A DNA stretch of 64,000 bases from positions 173,501 to 237,500 of the forward strand of contig NZ_LMMM01000019.1 in NCBI RefSeq assembly GCF_001422245.1, in the 5' to 3' direction. The position numbers and the translations under genes were made by a program. Source of the stretch: Rhizobium sp. Leaf262. Lineage in GTDB: Bacteria > Pseudomonadota > Alphaproteobacteria > Rhizobiales > Rhizobiaceae. The first letter of the stretch is position 1, and the number at the start of each line of letters is the position of its first letter. Below the pieces are notes generated by a model, which was not told where the DNA came from, made no database searches, and saw only the letters and a program-made list of their open reading frames with translations. Of this stretch, positions 28,607-39,148 are shown piece by piece.

Positions 28607-29761
28607 ATGCAACCACATATCAGAGGCATGAATCTGAGACGCCAGATCTTTTTCTGGCTGGGTGCGCTCGTCATCTTCATCATGTTTTTGATGGTGTTCA
28701 GCTCCATTTTGCTGCCCTTCGTGGCAGGCATGGCGCTCGCCTATTTCCTCGATCCCATCGCGGATTGGCTGGAGCGGCGCGGCTTGAGCCGGATGATGGC
28801 GAGCATCATGATCCTGGTGTCCTTTGTGCTCCTGTTTGCCCTTTCGCTCATCATCATCATTCCGCTGGTCGCGGCTCAGGCATCTGAATTCATCACCCGC
28901 ATTCCACAATATATTTCGTCCCTTCAGCAACTTATCGCCGGTGCCGATACCAATCTTTTGCCCGGCTGGGTCAGTGCGCAGATCGATACGGTCAAGGAGA
29001 ATTTCTCCAAGGTGCTTGCCGAAGGGGCGGGCTTCATCGGAACTTTGCTGACACAGATATGGAACTCCGGCAAATCGCTGGTGGATGTCATTTCGCTTCT
29101 GGTGGTGACACCGGTCGTTGCGTTCTATCTGTTACTGGACTGGGACCGCATGATCGACAAAGTCGACAGCTGGATTCCGCGTGACCACGTGGCCACCGTG
29201 CGCCAGATCGCACGCGACATGGACGCCACCATTGCCGGGTTCATTCGCGGGCAGGGCTCGTTGTGCATCATTCTGGGTGTCTATTATGCGGTAGGTCTCT
29301 CGCTGGTCGGGCTCAATTTCGGGCTTCTGATCGGCCTTTTTGCCGGTGCCATCAGTTTCATTCCATATGTGGGTTCCATGGTCGGGCTGGTGCTGGCCGT
29401 GGGCGTGGCGCTTGTGCAGTTCTGGCCTGACTACGTGGATGTCATTCTCGTTCTCGCAGTCTTCTTCTCCGGCCAGTTCATCGAAGGCAATATTCTTCAG
29501 CCGAAGCTTGTCGGTAGTAGTGTCGGCCTGCACCCTGTCTGGCTGATGTTTGCGCTATTCGCCTTTGGTGCGCTGTTTGGCTTCGTTGGTCTTCTGGTTG
29601 CCGTACCTGCGGCGGCGGCCGTTGGCGTTCTCGTGCGCTTCGCATTGTCGCGCTACCTCGATAGCGATCTCTATCACGGCCGTGCAGCCAATCTTCCCTG
29701 GGAAGCGGAGGATGCGACAATTGAGGCCCTGCCGCCGAAGAAGATCGATTCCCAGAGCTGA
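28607..29761 (+). CDS. AI-2E family transporter (PerM type)
   Basis: 384 residues with about eight membrane helices: paired helices at the N-terminus, an extracytoplasmic helical domain (about 90-150), then a six-helix block. Family marks are [22 protein letters not shown] and [16 protein letters not shown], and the [21 protein letters not shown] loop. Family knowledge: a large family named after one AI-2 exporter; other members move different solutes or ions, so the substrate is open. AGGAG at 28595-28599 supports the start at 28607. It lies 3 bp before hdaA, so the two are one transcript. Confidence 0.85.
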   Translation: MQPHIRGMNLRRQIFFWLGALVIFIMFLMVFSSILLPFVAGMALAYFLDPIADWLERRGLSRMMASIMILVSFVLLFALSLIIIIPLVAAQASEFITRIPQYISSLQQLIAGADTNLLPGWVSAQIDTVKENFSKVLAEGAGFIGTLLTQIWNSGKSLVDVISLLVVTPVVAFYLLLDWDRMIDKVDSWIPRDHVATVRQIARDMDATIAGFIRGQGSLCIILGVYYAVGLSLVGLNFGLLIGLFAGAISFIPYVGSMVGLVLAVGVALVQFWPDYVDVILVLAVFFSGQFIEGNILQPKLVGSSVGLHPVWLMFALFAFGALFGFVGLLVAVPAAAAVGVLVRFALSRYLDSDLYHGRAANLPWEAEDATIEALPPKKIDSQS

Positions 29762-29764
29762 CCG

Positions 29765-30478
29765 ATGAGCGACAATAATAAACCCGGTGGTGCCAGGCCC
29801 AAGGCCGAGCAATTGCCGCTTGCTTTTTCACACCAGACAGCCACGGGTCGAGACGATCTGCTGGTTGCTGCGCCGCTGAACGCCGCCGTCAGTATTGTGG
29901 ATGAGTGGCCGCGCTGGCCGTCCCCTGTCGTCATTCTGGTCGGGCCGCAGGGTTCGGGAAAATCCCATCTGGCAAGCATCTGGAAAAACACCAGCGGTGC
30001 AGTCGAGATCGCGCCGGTTGCTGGTGCCGATGCCGCCCGCGCCGCAGAAAACGGCCCCGTGCTTTTCGAAGACGCAGATCGCGCCGGTTTCGATGACACT
30101 GAACTTTTCCACGTCATCAATAGCGTGCGTGAGAACGGCACCTGGCTTCTCATCACGACCCGCGAATGGCCTGCGGCATGGCCGGTGACCCTGCCGGACC
30201 TGCGTTCGCGGCTGAAGGCTGCGACGGTGGTTGAAATTGGTGAGCCGGACGAGGACTTGCTGGGGCAGGTTCTGATGAAGCTCTTTGCCGACCGGCAGCT
30301 TTACATGGATGACAAACTTGTCAGCTATATCGTCACCCGAATGGAGCGTTCGCTGAACACGGCGCAGACGATCGTCGAGCGGTTGGATCGTCTTGGCTTG
30401 TCGCGGGGAACCCGCATCAGCCGCGCCATGGCGGCAGAAGTGCTGACAGAGCTTGGTGGCGTCGCCGACGACGATTGA
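29765..30478 (+). CDS. hdaA: DnaA-related replication regulator (Hda-like, HdaA)
   Basis: 237 residues. A short N-terminal tail bears the beta-clamp-binding motif EQLPLAF (about 15-21), the hallmark of Hda. A DnaA-like AAA+ domain follows, with Walker [10 protein letters not shown] and a Walker B-like VLFEDADR. Sensor and lid helices near the C-terminus ([13 protein letters not shown]) are present, but the DnaA DNA-binding domain IV is absent. Family knowledge: with the DNA-loaded sliding clamp it stimulates ATP hydrolysis by DnaA to prevent re-initiation. The permease-hdaA-ppk order is typical of rhizobia. Confidence 0.88.
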   Translation: MSDNNKPGGARPKAEQLPLAFSHQTATGRDDLLVAAPLNAAVSIVDEWPRWPSPVVILVGPQGSGKSHLASIWKNTSGAVEIAPVAGADAARAAENGPVLFEDADRAGFDDTELFHVINSVRENGTWLLITTREWPAAWPVTLPDLRSRLKAATVVEIGEPDEDLLGQVLMKLFADRQLYMDDKLVSYIVTRMERSLNTAQTIVERLDRLGLSRGTRISRAMAAEVLTELGGVADDD

Positions 30479-30632
30479 CTGTCACAGTTCCGTCGTCAAA
30501 CTGTTATACGGGCTTAGCTATCGAATCCCGCCGTTTGAAAGGGGTTCCTTGCTTTCAACAAGACTGGTGCGAGCGGGCATGAGCCCGGTTCGCGTGAAGC
30601 GGTCGGCGATTTTTAAAGGGCGGAGTTATTTG

Positions 30633-32834
30633 ATGGATTCGGTAATGCAGGAAGGTTCGAACGAAGGCGCTCAGACGAATGCCGAGGTGCAGGACCTCTG
30701 GGATAGCCCATCGCGCTTCGTAAACCGTGAATTCTCCTGGTTGCAATTCAACCGCCGTGTTCTGGAAGAAACGCTCAATACCGCGCACCCGCTGTTGGAG
30801 CGCCTGCGTTTTCTGTCAATTTCTGCTGCCAACCTGGATGAGTTTTTTATGGTGCGCGTGGCAGGTCTTGAAGGCCAGGTCCGCCAGTCCGTCACCGTCA
30901 GGACCCCGGATGGCAAGACACCGGCCGAGCAGCTGGAAAACATCCTGAAGGAAATCGACAATCTCCAGATGGAGCAGCAGGCATCGCTCGCCGTTCTCCA
31001 GCAATATCTGGCGAAGGAAGACATCTACATCGTTCGTCCTGCATCGCTGTCGGATGAGGACCGCGTCTGGCTCGAGAGCGAATTCGAAGCCCTTATTTTC
31101 CCGGTCCTGACACCCCTGTCCATCGACCCTGCGCATCCGTTCCCCTTTATCCCGAACCTCGGCTTCTCCATGGGCCTGCAGCTGGAAAGCGTCAACGGGC
31201 GCGAACCCATGACCGCGCTTTTGCGCCTGCCGCCAGCGCTCGACCGCTTCATTCGCCTGCCGGACGATAAGAACGCCATCCGCTACATCACACTCGAAGA
31301 TGTCGTCGGCCTCTTCATTCATCGCCTTTATCCCGGTTATACCGTGCGCGGGTTCGGGACTTTCCGCATTATCAGAGACAGTGATATCGAGCTTGAGGAA
31401 GAAGCGGAAGATTTGGTTCGCTACTTCGAAAGTGCGCTGAAGCGCCGCCGTCGCGGCTCGGTCATCCGCATAGAGACCGACAGCGAAATGCCGCCATCGT
31501 TGCGCCAGTTCGTGGTGCACGAGCTTGGTGTGCCCGATAACCGTGTTGCTGTTCTACCTGGCCTTCTGGCGCTGAATACAATTTCGGAGATCGTCAAGGC
31601 GCCGCGCGATGACTTGAAATTCGAGCCTTACAACGCCCGTTTTCCGGAGCGCGTGCGTGAGCATGCAGGCGATTGCCTTGCCGCCATCAGAGAAAAGGAC
31701 ATGGTGGTTCACCACCCGTATGAGAGCTTCGACGTTGTTGTGCAGTTTCTGCTTCAGGCTGCTCGTGATCCCAACGTTCTGGCCATCAAGCAGACCCTGT
31801 ATCGCACATCCAACGACAGCCCAATCGTACGTGCCTTGATCGATGCCGCCGATGCCGGCAAGTCGGTAACGGCACTGGTCGAGCTCAAGGCCCGCTTCGA
31901 TGAAGAAGCAAATATCCGTTGGGCACGCGATCTGGAACGTGCGGGCGTGCAGGTCGTGTTCGGCTTCATCGAGTTGAAGACGCACTCCAAGATGTCGATG
32001 GTCGTGCGCCGTGAAGACGGCAAGCTGCGCACCTATTGTCACCTGGGTACCGGCAACTATCACCCAGTTACGGCCAAGGTCTACACTGACCTGTCGTTCT
32101 TCACCTGCAATCCGAAGATCGCCCATGACATGGCCAACATCTTCAACTTCATCACCGGTTATGGTGAACCGGAAGAGGGAATGAAGCTGGCGGTTTCGCC
32201 GTATACGATGCGTTCGCGCATTCTCAAGCACATCCATGACGAAACCGAACACGCCAAGAATGGTGTGCCAGCGGCCATCTGGATGAAGATGAATTCGCTG
32301 GTCGATCCCGAGATCATCGATGCGCTCTATCACGCCAGCGCAGCCGGCGTCGAAGTCGATCTGGTGATTCGCGGTATCTGCTGCCTTCGCCCGCAGGTGC
32401 CCGGTCTCTCCGACAATATTCGCGTCAAATCCATCGTCGGTCGCTACCTGGAACACAGCCGTATCTTCTGCTTCGGCAACGGTTACGGCCTACCGTCCGA
32501 CAAGGCGCTCGTCTACATCGGCTCTGCCGACATGATGCCACGCAACCTTGATCGTCGCGTGGAAACAATGGTGCCGCTGGTCAATCCGACGGTGCATGAG
32601 CAGGTTCTTTCGCAAATCATGCTGGGCAATCTCATTGACAACCAGCAGAGCTACGAGATACTGCCGGACGGAACGTCGAGGCGCATCGAGGTGCGCAAAG
32701 GCGAGGAACCGTTCAACGCGCAGCACTATTTCATGACCAATCCGAGCCTGTCGGGACGCGGTGAAGCCTTGAAATCCAGTGCGCCCAAACTGATTGCCGG
32801 GCTGATATCTGCCCGCAAGAAACAGGCTGAATGA
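30633..32834 (+). CDS. ppk: Polyphosphate kinase 1
   Basis: 733 residues from the ATG at 30633, preceded by AGGGCGGAG; the open frame starts further upstream without conservation. It reversibly polymerises the ATP gamma-phosphate into polyphosphate. The N-terminal domain starts [19 protein letters not shown]. The phospholipase-D-like core holds the phosphorylated His451 in KTHSKMS, and a second conserved His lies in [12 protein letters not shown]. Its last four bases (ATGA) are the start of ppx, so synthesis and degradation of polyphosphate are translationally coupled. Confidence 0.97.
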   Translation: MDSVMQEGSNEGAQTNAEVQDLWDSPSRFVNREFSWLQFNRRVLEETLNTAHPLLERLRFLSISAANLDEFFMVRVAGLEGQVRQSVTVRTPDGKTPAEQLENILKEIDNLQMEQQASLAVLQQYLAKEDIYIVRPASLSDEDRVWLESEFEALIFPVLTPLSIDPAHPFPFIPNLGFSMGLQLESVNGREPMTALLRLPPALDRFIRLPDDKNAIRYITLEDVVGLFIHRLYPGYTVRGFGTFRIIRDSDIELEEEAEDLVRYFESALKRRRRGSVIRIETDSEMPPSLRQFVVHELGVPDNRVAVLPGLLALNTISEIVKAPRDDLKFEPYNARFPERVREHAGDCLAAIREKDMVVHHPYESFDVVVQFLLQAARDPNVLAIKQTLYRTSNDSPIVRALIDAADAGKSVTALVELKARFDEEANIRWARDLERAGVQVVFGFIELKTHSKMSMVVRREDGKLRTYCHLGTGNYHPVTAKVYTDLSFFTCNPKIAHDMANIFNFITGYGEPEEGMKLAVSPYTMRSRILKHIHDETEHAKNGVPAAIWMKMNSLVDPEIIDALYHASAAGVEVDLVIRGICCLRPQVPGLSDNIRVKSIVGRYLEHSRIFCFGNGYGLPSDKALVYIGSADMMPRNLDRRVETMVPLVNPTVHEQVLSQIMLGNLIDNQQSYEILPDGTSRRIEVRKGEEPFNAQHYFMTNPSLSGRGEALKSSAPKLIAGLISARKKQAE

Positions 32835-34351
32835 CACGATCAGAAGCACAGGGGCGGCTAACCGGTCTCGCCCCCGTTTCCGTCATAGATATCGGCTCGA
32901 ACTCTGTTCGCCTCGTTGTATATGAAGGTCTCTCGCGCGCCCCTGCGGTGCTTTTCAATGAAAAGGTCCTGTGCGGACTGGGCAAGGGTCTGGCCCTCAC
33001 CGGTCGCATGGACGAAGAGGGCGTGACGCGTGCTCTTGCCGCGTTGCGCCGTTTTCACGCGCTTTCCCAGCAGGCCCAAGCCAAGCAACTCTATGTGCTG
33101 GCGACCGCTGCGGCCCGTGAAGCGTCCAACGGTCCCGATTTCATCCGCGATGCAGAAGCCATTCTCGGCTGTGAGATCGAAGTCCTGTCCGGTGAGAAGG
33201 AAGCCCTTTACTCGGCCTACGGCGTCATCAGCGGTTTTCACGATGCAGATGGCATAGCGGGGGATCTGGGTGGCGGCTCGCTGGAACTGATCGATATCCG
33301 TGGAAAGACCTGCGGGGAAGGTATCACCCTGCCGCTTGGCGGATTGCGGCTTTCAGAGCATTCGGGCGGATCGATCGAAAAGGCGACAAGCTTCACGAAG
33401 AAGCAGGTCAAGACCGCAAAGCTTCTCGCCAAGGGCGAGGGACGCACCTTCTATGCGGTTGGCGGCACATGGCGCAACATCGCCAAGCTGCACATGGAGA
33501 TCACCGGCTATCCTCTGCACATGATGCAGGGTTACGAATTGCCGTTGGCCGACATGCTGAGTTTTCTGGATGAGGTCATCGCGTCGAAGGACAGCAAGGA
33601 CCCAGCCTGGCAGGCCGTTTCAAAAAACCGCCGCACGCTTTTGCCATTTGGAGCAGTCGCCATGCGCGAAGTGCTCGAGACGATGAAGCCAGCAAAAATA
33701 GCCTTTTCGGCCCAAGGTGTGCGCGAAGGCTATTTGTACTCGCTGTTGCCTGACGAAGAGAAAAACGCCGATCCGCTGCTGGTCGTGGCGGATGAACTGG
33801 CCATCCTGCGTGCCCGTTCACCAGAACACGCGCGCGAGCTGGCCGACTGGAGCGGACGCACAGTGCCTGTCTTCGGCATCGATGAAACGCCGGATGAGGC
33901 GCGCTATCGTCAGGCTGCCTGCCTGCTGGCCGATATCAGCTGGCGCGCCCATCCCGATTATCGCGGATTGCAGGCGCTCAACATCATTGCCCATTCGTCT
34001 TTCATAGCGATCACCCATCCCGGCCGTGCCTATATTGCGCTGGCCAATTATTACCGCTTCGAAGGATTGAACGACAACGGCACGACGCAGGATCTGACGA
34101 CCATCGCGGGCGACAGAATGCAGGAGCTGGCCAAGTTGCTGGGTGGTCTTCTGCGCGTGGTCTACCTGTTTTCGGCATCCATGCCCGGAGTGGTGGATCA
34201 CCTGCGTTTCCGCAAATCGGAAAATCCCGATCTCGATCTGGAATTCGTCGTGCCGCACGATTATTGCGATTTCGCCGGCGAGCGTCTGGAAGGGCGTTTG
34301 CAGCAGCTTTCCAAACTAACGGGAAAGCGCCTGGCTTTCGTGTTCGAGTAG
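32831..34351 (+). CDS. ppx: Exopolyphosphatase (Ppx/GppA family)
   Basis: 506 residues. ASKHA fold with phosphate-binding loops [15 protein letters not shown] (about 17-31), catalytic Glu in [12 protein letters not shown], and [10 protein letters not shown]. The helical C-terminal domain (about 320-500) has the length usual for alphaproteobacterial Ppx. Family knowledge: removes terminal phosphates from polyphosphate, and some members also hydrolyse pppGpp. It starts inside the ppk stop codon (ATGA). Confidence 0.95.
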   Translation: MTRSEAQGRLTGLAPVSVIDIGSNSVRLVVYEGLSRAPAVLFNEKVLCGLGKGLALTGRMDEEGVTRALAALRRFHALSQQAQAKQLYVLATAAAREASNGPDFIRDAEAILGCEIEVLSGEKEALYSAYGVISGFHDADGIAGDLGGGSLELIDIRGKTCGEGITLPLGGLRLSEHSGGSIEKATSFTKKQVKTAKLLAKGEGRTFYAVGGTWRNIAKLHMEITGYPLHMMQGYELPLADMLSFLDEVIASKDSKDPAWQAVSKNRRTLLPFGAVAMREVLETMKPAKIAFSAQGVREGYLYSLLPDEEKNADPLLVVADELAILRARSPEHARELADWSGRTVPVFGIDETPDEARYRQAACLLADISWRAHPDYRGLQALNIIAHSSFIAITHPGRAYIALANYYRFEGLNDNGTTQDLTTIAGDRMQELAKLLGGLLRVVYLFSASMPGVVDHLRFRKSENPDLDLEFVVPHDYCDFAGERLEGRLQQLSKLTGKRLAFVFE

Positions 34352-34372
34352 CGGCAAAGCCACAGGAACAAA

Positions 34373-34413
34373 ACCCTCCCGCAACGATTTGAGCAGCAAA
34401 TCAAAGGGAGGGT
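34373..34413 (+). promoter_or_regulatory. Hairpin sequestering the Shine-Dalgarno of the MgtC-family gene
   Basis: ACCCTCCC (34373-34380) is fully complementary to GGGAGGGT (34406-34413), which is the ribosome binding site of the gene starting at 34417. Inside, GATTTG (34386-34391) pairs with CAAATC (34397-34402) around AGCAG. The internal loop is 5 nt against 3 nt. No T-run follows, so it is not a ppx terminator. Control of translation (thermometer, ion or protein switch) is inferred. Confidence 0.65.
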
Positions 34414-34416
34414 CTC

Positions 34417-34938
34417 ATGTTACCACAATCGCTGTCTGACGAGTTCGATTTCGCCTTGGCTTTACCCGCCGAGATCCTGGCGCTTCGCGTTCTGGGTGCG
34501 GCGATATTGTGCGGACTGATTGGTCTGGAGCGTGCTGTCCGCAAAAATACGGCGGGCGTGCGGACCAATATGCTGATTGGCGTCGCTTCGGTCGTCTTTT
34601 GCATTGTCACTCTGGAACTGATGCACGCCTACGATCAGACAGACAGCGTGGCGCAGATGGACCCCATTCGTCTCGTCGAAGCCGTAACGGCTGGAATCGC
34701 GTTTTTGGCCGCCGGTGTCGTCGTCTATACGAAAGGCGATGTCCAGGGTCTGACCACGGGCGCCAGCATGTGGCTTTCGGCAGCAATCGGACTTTCCGTC
34801 GGTCTCGGCATATGGCTGCTCGCCATCGTTGCCACGATGACCGGTATCGTCGTACTTTGGCTGCTGCGCAAAGTGGAGGTGGCCGCCGGGATCAAGGAGG
34901 ACTCCTCCAGCAAACAAGAGAACGGCGCCGCCGGTTAG
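34417..34938 (+). CDS. MgtC/SapB family inner-membrane protein
   Basis: 173 residues with about five membrane helices. The family signature runs RVLGAAILCGLIGLERAVR...AGVRTNMLIGVASVVF, then IRLVEAVTAGIAFLAAGVVVY and GLTTGASMWLSAAIGLSVGLG. The C-terminal ACT-like domain of virulence-type MgtC is absent. Family knowledge: roles in Mg-limitation, acid survival and intracellular growth, and MgtC modulates F1Fo ATPase in Salmonella. Its ribosome binding site GGGAGGG is buried in a hairpin. It lies 65 bp after ppx on the same strand. Confidence 0.87.
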   Translation: MLPQSLSDEFDFALALPAEILALRVLGAAILCGLIGLERAVRKNTAGVRTNMLIGVASVVFCIVTLELMHAYDQTDSVAQMDPIRLVEAVTAGIAFLAAGVVVYTKGDVQGLTTGASMWLSAAIGLSVGLGIWLLAIVATMTGIVVLWLLRKVEVAAGIKEDSSSKQENGAAG

Positions 34939-34955
34939 AACGGCGCCATTGGTGC

Positions 34956-36317
34956 TTACTTGGCGTCCAGAAGGTCCTTGACGTCGAGCAGAACGAACTC
35001 GTTGTCATCGGCCTTGTCGAGCGCACGCCCTGCGGAGAAGGGCAGGTTGTTGTCGTTGCCGACGATGATGTGCGTTGCATCGACGCGATCGACGTTCTCG
35101 ATGGTGACGAAAGGCATGGTGTAGATGCCGTTCTCGCTGCCCTGCTTTGCCTTGTTGTCGGGATCGGAAATCTTCATCAGGTCGATATAGCCGATCTTGC
35201 GGGCGGCCTTGCCGACATTGGCGTCGTTGAATTCGATCTTGTAGATGCGCTTCAGCTTCGCGGGTACGGCAAAGCAGTTGGCTTCCGGCTTCTTCGGGTC
35301 GGCGCAAGCCTTGTCGGCGGTTCCGGCACCATTGTCGCGCTCGATCACCAGAGCTGTGCTGTCATCCAGCATGTTGAAGTCACCAATCGCTTCTCCGGTC
35401 TCTGCCAGCGGGTAAAGCCATGTGCGACCCGTCCATGCCTTGGAGGCGACATCGAGTTCGATGATGCGCAAACCGGTCGCGCCGTCTTCGGTCTTCTCGA
35501 CCTGACCTTCCGCGCTGTAGAGTGGGCCTTCCAGAAGACCGTAGATCTTTGTGCCGTCTTTCGACATGGCCATACCCTCGAAGCCGCCGGAACGCTTCAG
35601 ATTGAAGGCAGGCAGTTTCTGAGTGGGATTGCCGGGAAGGGTCAGCGTGGGATGGTCGGGCGACTTGACGTCGATGTCGCCAGCTTTTGTTGCGATGACA
35701 TCCGTGAGCTTGCCGTCACGGGTGAATTTCAAGATGTAAGGCCCGAATTCTTCACCGACCCAGAAACCATCGGCAGCAGGCTGGATGGATTCGACATCGA
35801 AATCCGCACCGGTCAGATAGCGTTTTTCGGACCCTTCCATGACGATGGGGAAGGGCGCTTTCTTGTCTGGGTCGGACAGGAACACGGTTTCAAGAGCGTT
35901 GACCTTACCCGCGTCCCAGTCGAACTTAAGATGGTGCAGCATCAGCATCGAGTCGCTGGAGTTGGTCTTCGAGCCGAAACCATTGTCGGAAAGGCTCCAG
36001 AACGTGCCGTCATCCATGGTCTTGATGCCGGAGAAGCCTTGCATCGCCTGTCCGTCAAATGGCATGGATAGCCCGGTGGTACGAACGCCGTCCTTGCCGG
36101 GCACGGTGCCGAGGCCTTCGGCGCGCTCGCGATCCGCCGTCGTGAACTTCGCGGATGTCTTAAGATGCTCTGGTGCGTCGGCTGGTGCCGGGATGATGGT
36201 GTTTGCAGGCAGCACGGCCTGCGAAACGAGCTTTGCGGGAAACTCCTTATCCGCGGCAAAAGCTGAAACGGCACCAAGGGTAAAAATAGCAGCGGAGGCA
36301 AGAAGAATCGTTTTCAT
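34956..36317 (-). CDS. Exported esterase-like phytase-family protein
   Basis: 453 residues from the ATG at 36317 (AGGTG upstream). A Sec signal peptide (MKTILLASAAIFTLGAVSAFA) predicts a periplasmic protein. The body matches the esterase-like activity of phytase family: GFSGIKTMDDGTFWSLSDNGFG, FDVESIQPAADGFWVGEEFGPYIL, and GGFEGMAMSKDGTKIYGLLEG are its beta-propeller blocks. Family knowledge: presumed phosphoester hydrolysis, little tested. It is convergent with the MgtC gene (17-bp gap). Confidence 0.85.
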   Translation of the reverse strand: MKTILLASAAIFTLGAVSAFAADKEFPAKLVSQAVLPANTIIPAPADAPEHLKTSAKFTTADRERAEGLGTVPGKDGVRTTGLSMPFDGQAMQGFSGIKTMDDGTFWSLSDNGFGSKTNSSDSMLMLHHLKFDWDAGKVNALETVFLSDPDKKAPFPIVMEGSEKRYLTGADFDVESIQPAADGFWVGEEFGPYILKFTRDGKLTDVIATKAGDIDVKSPDHPTLTLPGNPTQKLPAFNLKRSGGFEGMAMSKDGTKIYGLLEGPLYSAEGQVEKTEDGATGLRIIELDVASKAWTGRTWLYPLAETGEAIGDFNMLDDSTALVIERDNGAGTADKACADPKKPEANCFAVPAKLKRIYKIEFNDANVGKAARKIGYIDLMKISDPDNKAKQGSENGIYTMPFVTIENVDRVDATHIIVGNDNNLPFSAGRALDKADDNEFVLLDVKDLLDAK

Positions 36318-36420
36318 GGGGCACCTGTCGGTTTGCGTCTGTGACGCAGGACCGTTAGGCAAGCTTTATGACAGCGGCATAATATACCGTTGATGATTTG
36401 ATGACATTTACGGCAATGGA

Positions 36421-37446
36421 TCAGGCCGCGACAGGGGTTCGGCTAAGGGCGCACACGCCAAGCGTTTGCCCACGTCCCTTGACTGCGTGTTCGCCCAGAT
36501 ATTCGCTCTTGACGCCCTTGGGCAGAAGCAACTGGTGGGCAAGGTCCGAGGAGATCAGAACCGGATAGCCGAGCATCTTGCTCAGAGATTCCAGACGTGC
36601 CGTCGTATTCACCGTATCACCGAAATAGGTGATCTTGTGATGGTCGACGCCGATTTCCGCCGTGATGACAGGGCCGCCATGTATGGCAAAACGCAGCTTC
36701 GGCACCGTGCCGAACCGCGAAAGCCACGCCGCGCGGTCATTCTCTATGGTTGTCAGAATGTCGAAAACGCAGTTGATGCAGGCCGCTCGCCGAATGGCCA
36801 GATGATATGGCCATGTGATGATGGCAGCGTCGCCGATATAGTCGTCGATCACGCCGCCATGACGGCGCACGGGACCGGCATAGGTCGAAAACAGCTCTCC
36901 CAGATATTCCTGGGCTCTGAGATCGCCATGGGTCTCCGCAAAGGACGTGGATCCCACGAGATCGATGAAGAGGAACACGCGCTCCTCGCTGACGGGTCGA
37001 CGATAGCGACCTAGAATGAGATCGATGAAGATATCTCGGCCCAGCAACTCGCGCACGCGCATGATGAAGACGATGATGGCGCAGACACCGAGCGTGAACA
37101 GCAATGTCTGCATTTCCGCGTGGACCGCCCGTCGCCAGCTGACGGGGAAAACACCTGTCGCCCACAGGATTGTGCCGCCAAGACCAAAGCCGCAGAACAC
37201 CAGAACGGCGTAGACGACGAGGCCGATGAAAATATAGGCCGGTGTCGGCAACATGCTGATGCGCCGCGCAAGGCCGGGCATGATATAGCCCCGCTCGAAG
37301 GCGAGGATCGGCGCACAGGCAAACAGGGCGTAGGTGGCGCCGATCAGCGCTCCGCCGCCATATTCCAGAAAGGCATATGCCACCCCGCTTCCGGCTACCG
37401 CCAGAAACAGCACGACATAATCCAGCATGGCGAGGAGTTTTCTCAT
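36421..37446 (-). CDS. Membrane-anchored class III adenylate cyclase
   Basis: 341 residues. Five or so hydrophobic helices (about 8-130) precede a class III cyclase domain (about 148-330). Metal-binding Asp residues are visible in FLFIDLVGSTSF and DDYIGDAAIITW. The transition-state Asn and Arg lie in FGDTVNTTARLESL. Family knowledge: ATP to cAMP on the cytoplasmic face of the membrane. The fused membrane part is likely a sensor or anchor. This architecture is common in many copies in rhizobia. Confidence 0.87.
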   Translation of the reverse strand: MRKLLAMLDYVVLFLAVAGSGVAYAFLEYGGGALIGATYALFACAPILAFERGYIMPGLARRISMLPTPAYIFIGLVVYAVLVFCGFGLGGTILWATGVFPVSWRRAVHAEMQTLLFTLGVCAIIVFIMRVRELLGRDIFIDLILGRYRRPVSEERVFLFIDLVGSTSFAETHGDLRAQEYLGELFSTYAGPVRRHGGVIDDYIGDAAIITWPYHLAIRRAACINCVFDILTTIENDRAAWLSRFGTVPKLRFAIHGGPVITAEIGVDHHKITYFGDTVNTTARLESLSKMLGYPVLISSDLAHQLLLPKGVKSEYLGEHAVKGRGQTLGVCALSRTPVAA

Positions 37447-37660
37447 ATACGCTCTTTGTCTGCAGCGCAGGTGAGAACCATGCCGCTATCATTGGGACCA
37501 GACATGTGATTCCCCGCGCTTGCGACTTTATTGTGGAAACCACAGGTCAGAAAGCGATGTTTGGCTCGTGCGATGACGATGGAGAAAGCCTGTGACCGGC
37601 TTGCATCGGTCTCGCCCGCTTCATCCAGCAGGCGAGTTGAGGTTCGACTGTGCCGAAAGG

Positions 37661-38827
37661 TCAGCCCGCGACGGGCTGCTGAGGCAGCTCCAGCGCTTCC
37701 ACCTTCTTACCGGCAAAACGCAGGGCAACTTCGCCACGGATCAGCTTCAGCGCCGGTTCACCGAATAGATCGCGCCGCCAGCCGGAAAGGGCGGGGACTT
37801 CCGCCTTGTCGCCTTCGGAAGCGATCTTGTCCAGATCTTCGCTATTGGCGATGACCTTGGCGGCAACGCCGTGCTTGTCCGCCGTCAGCTTGAGCAGAAC
37901 CTTGAGAAGCTCGACCGCAGCGCCGGAACCTTCTGGCGAATGGCTTTGGCGCGGTGCGTGCGGCATATCCGCCTTCGGCAGGGCCAATGCGGCGTTGACG
38001 GTTTCGATGATGGCGCTGCCTGACGCGGAGCGTTCCCAGCCTTTCGGAACAGTACGCAGTCGCGACAGTGCATCTGCATCCTTGGGCTGCTGTTGGGCGA
38101 TTTCGAAAATGGCGTCGTCTTTGAGGACACGCGAACGCGGCACGTTGCGCGAGCGGGCTTCACGCTCCCGCCATGCAGCGACGAATTTGAGGATGGCAAG
38201 TTCTGTCGGCTTGCGCAGGCGTGACTTCAACCGCAACCAGGCATCGTCGGGATGCATGTCGTAAGTCTCGACCGATTCGAGAATGTCCATCTCTTCCTTC
38301 AGCCAGGATGCACGACCGTCGCGTTCCAGCTGCGCCTTCAGGGCCAGATAGACATCGCGCAGATGCGTCACGTCAGCCAGAGCATAATCCAGCTGCTTTT
38401 CGGTCAGCGGACGGCGGCTCCAATCCGTAAAGCGCGAGGATTTGTCGATCTGCACATTCTTGATTCTCTGTACGAGCTGATCATAGGAGATCGAGTCGCC
38501 GAAGCCGCACACCATGGCCGCAACCTGGGTATCGAAGATCGGATGCGGAATGAGGCCGCCCAGGTGGTGGATAATTTCGATGTCCTGCCGTGCCGCATGA
38601 AATACCTTGACGACACTGGCATCTGCCATCAGTTCGAATAGCGGCGTCAGATCGAGATCTTTTGCGAGGGGATCGACCAGCACTTCAAGCGTTGGGCTTG
38701 CCATTTGCACCAGACAGAGTTGCGGCCAGAACGTCGTCTCACGCAGGAACTCGGTATCGATGGTGATGAAATCGGATTTCGCCAGTTCTTTACAAGCTTC
38801 GGCGAGTGCTTTGGTCGTCTCGATCAT
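37661..38827 (-). CDS. rnd: Ribonuclease D
   Basis: 388 residues. It is a 3'-5' exonuclease for tRNA maturation. The DEDDy exonuclease motifs are ITIDTEFLRE (Exo I), VFHAARQDIEII (Exo II) and QLDYALADVTHL (Exo III, Tyr type). They are followed by an HRDC domain (about 205-290) and a helical C-terminus. It is divergent from aspS across a 321-bp gap. Confidence 0.95.
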   Translation of the reverse strand: MIETTKALAEACKELAKSDFITIDTEFLRETTFWPQLCLVQMASPTLEVLVDPLAKDLDLTPLFELMADASVVKVFHAARQDIEIIHHLGGLIPHPIFDTQVAAMVCGFGDSISYDQLVQRIKNVQIDKSSRFTDWSRRPLTEKQLDYALADVTHLRDVYLALKAQLERDGRASWLKEEMDILESVETYDMHPDDAWLRLKSRLRKPTELAILKFVAAWREREARSRNVPRSRVLKDDAIFEIAQQQPKDADALSRLRTVPKGWERSASGSAIIETVNAALALPKADMPHAPRQSHSPEGSGAAVELLKVLLKLTADKHGVAAKVIANSEDLDKIASEGDKAEVPALSGWRRDLFGEPALKLIRGEVALRFAGKKVEALELPQQPVAG

Positions 38828-39148
38828 TGTTTTTTGCCAGTCAATGGAAAGTAGGCAACTTACTTTCCCTTTGCAGCGCCCATGTCAATACAAAGGCAGC
38901 TGTTCTTGGTCTTCTGTCCCGTCTTTCTGGACTTCCAAGCTGTGTTGCTTGCCGTTTTCGCCTTTGGGCACCGATGTAAGTCCCAGCGCGACTGCCCGGC
39001 TTGAGGGCGAACGACGACGATCACAGATGGCTTGAAACGTGACAAAATCGTGCTTTGCCTTGACAAATCGGGCAGGCCATGCGCTTTTCCGCCCGATTTA
39101 GAATATGCGATCCGTATGGTGATCGCCGTTATGTTTCAGGATAACAAA
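38828..39148. promoter_or_regulatory. 321-bp divergent control region between rnd and aspS
   Basis: Two inverted repeats stand out. GGAAAGTA-N7-TACTTTCC (38846-38868) lies 19 bp before the rnd start. AAATCGGGC/GCCCGATTT (39065-39073, 39091-39099) directly follows a TTGACA at 39060-39065 on the aspS side. AGGA at 39138-39141 is the aspS Shine-Dalgarno. No extra gene was supported; a frame reading into aspS from 39032 has no conserved content. Confidence 0.5.

Noticed and set aside
28370..28930. N-terminal extension of purM by about 190 codons
   Set aside because: PurM homologues start at [15 protein letters not shown]; the extension crosses the divergent perM promoter and coding start.
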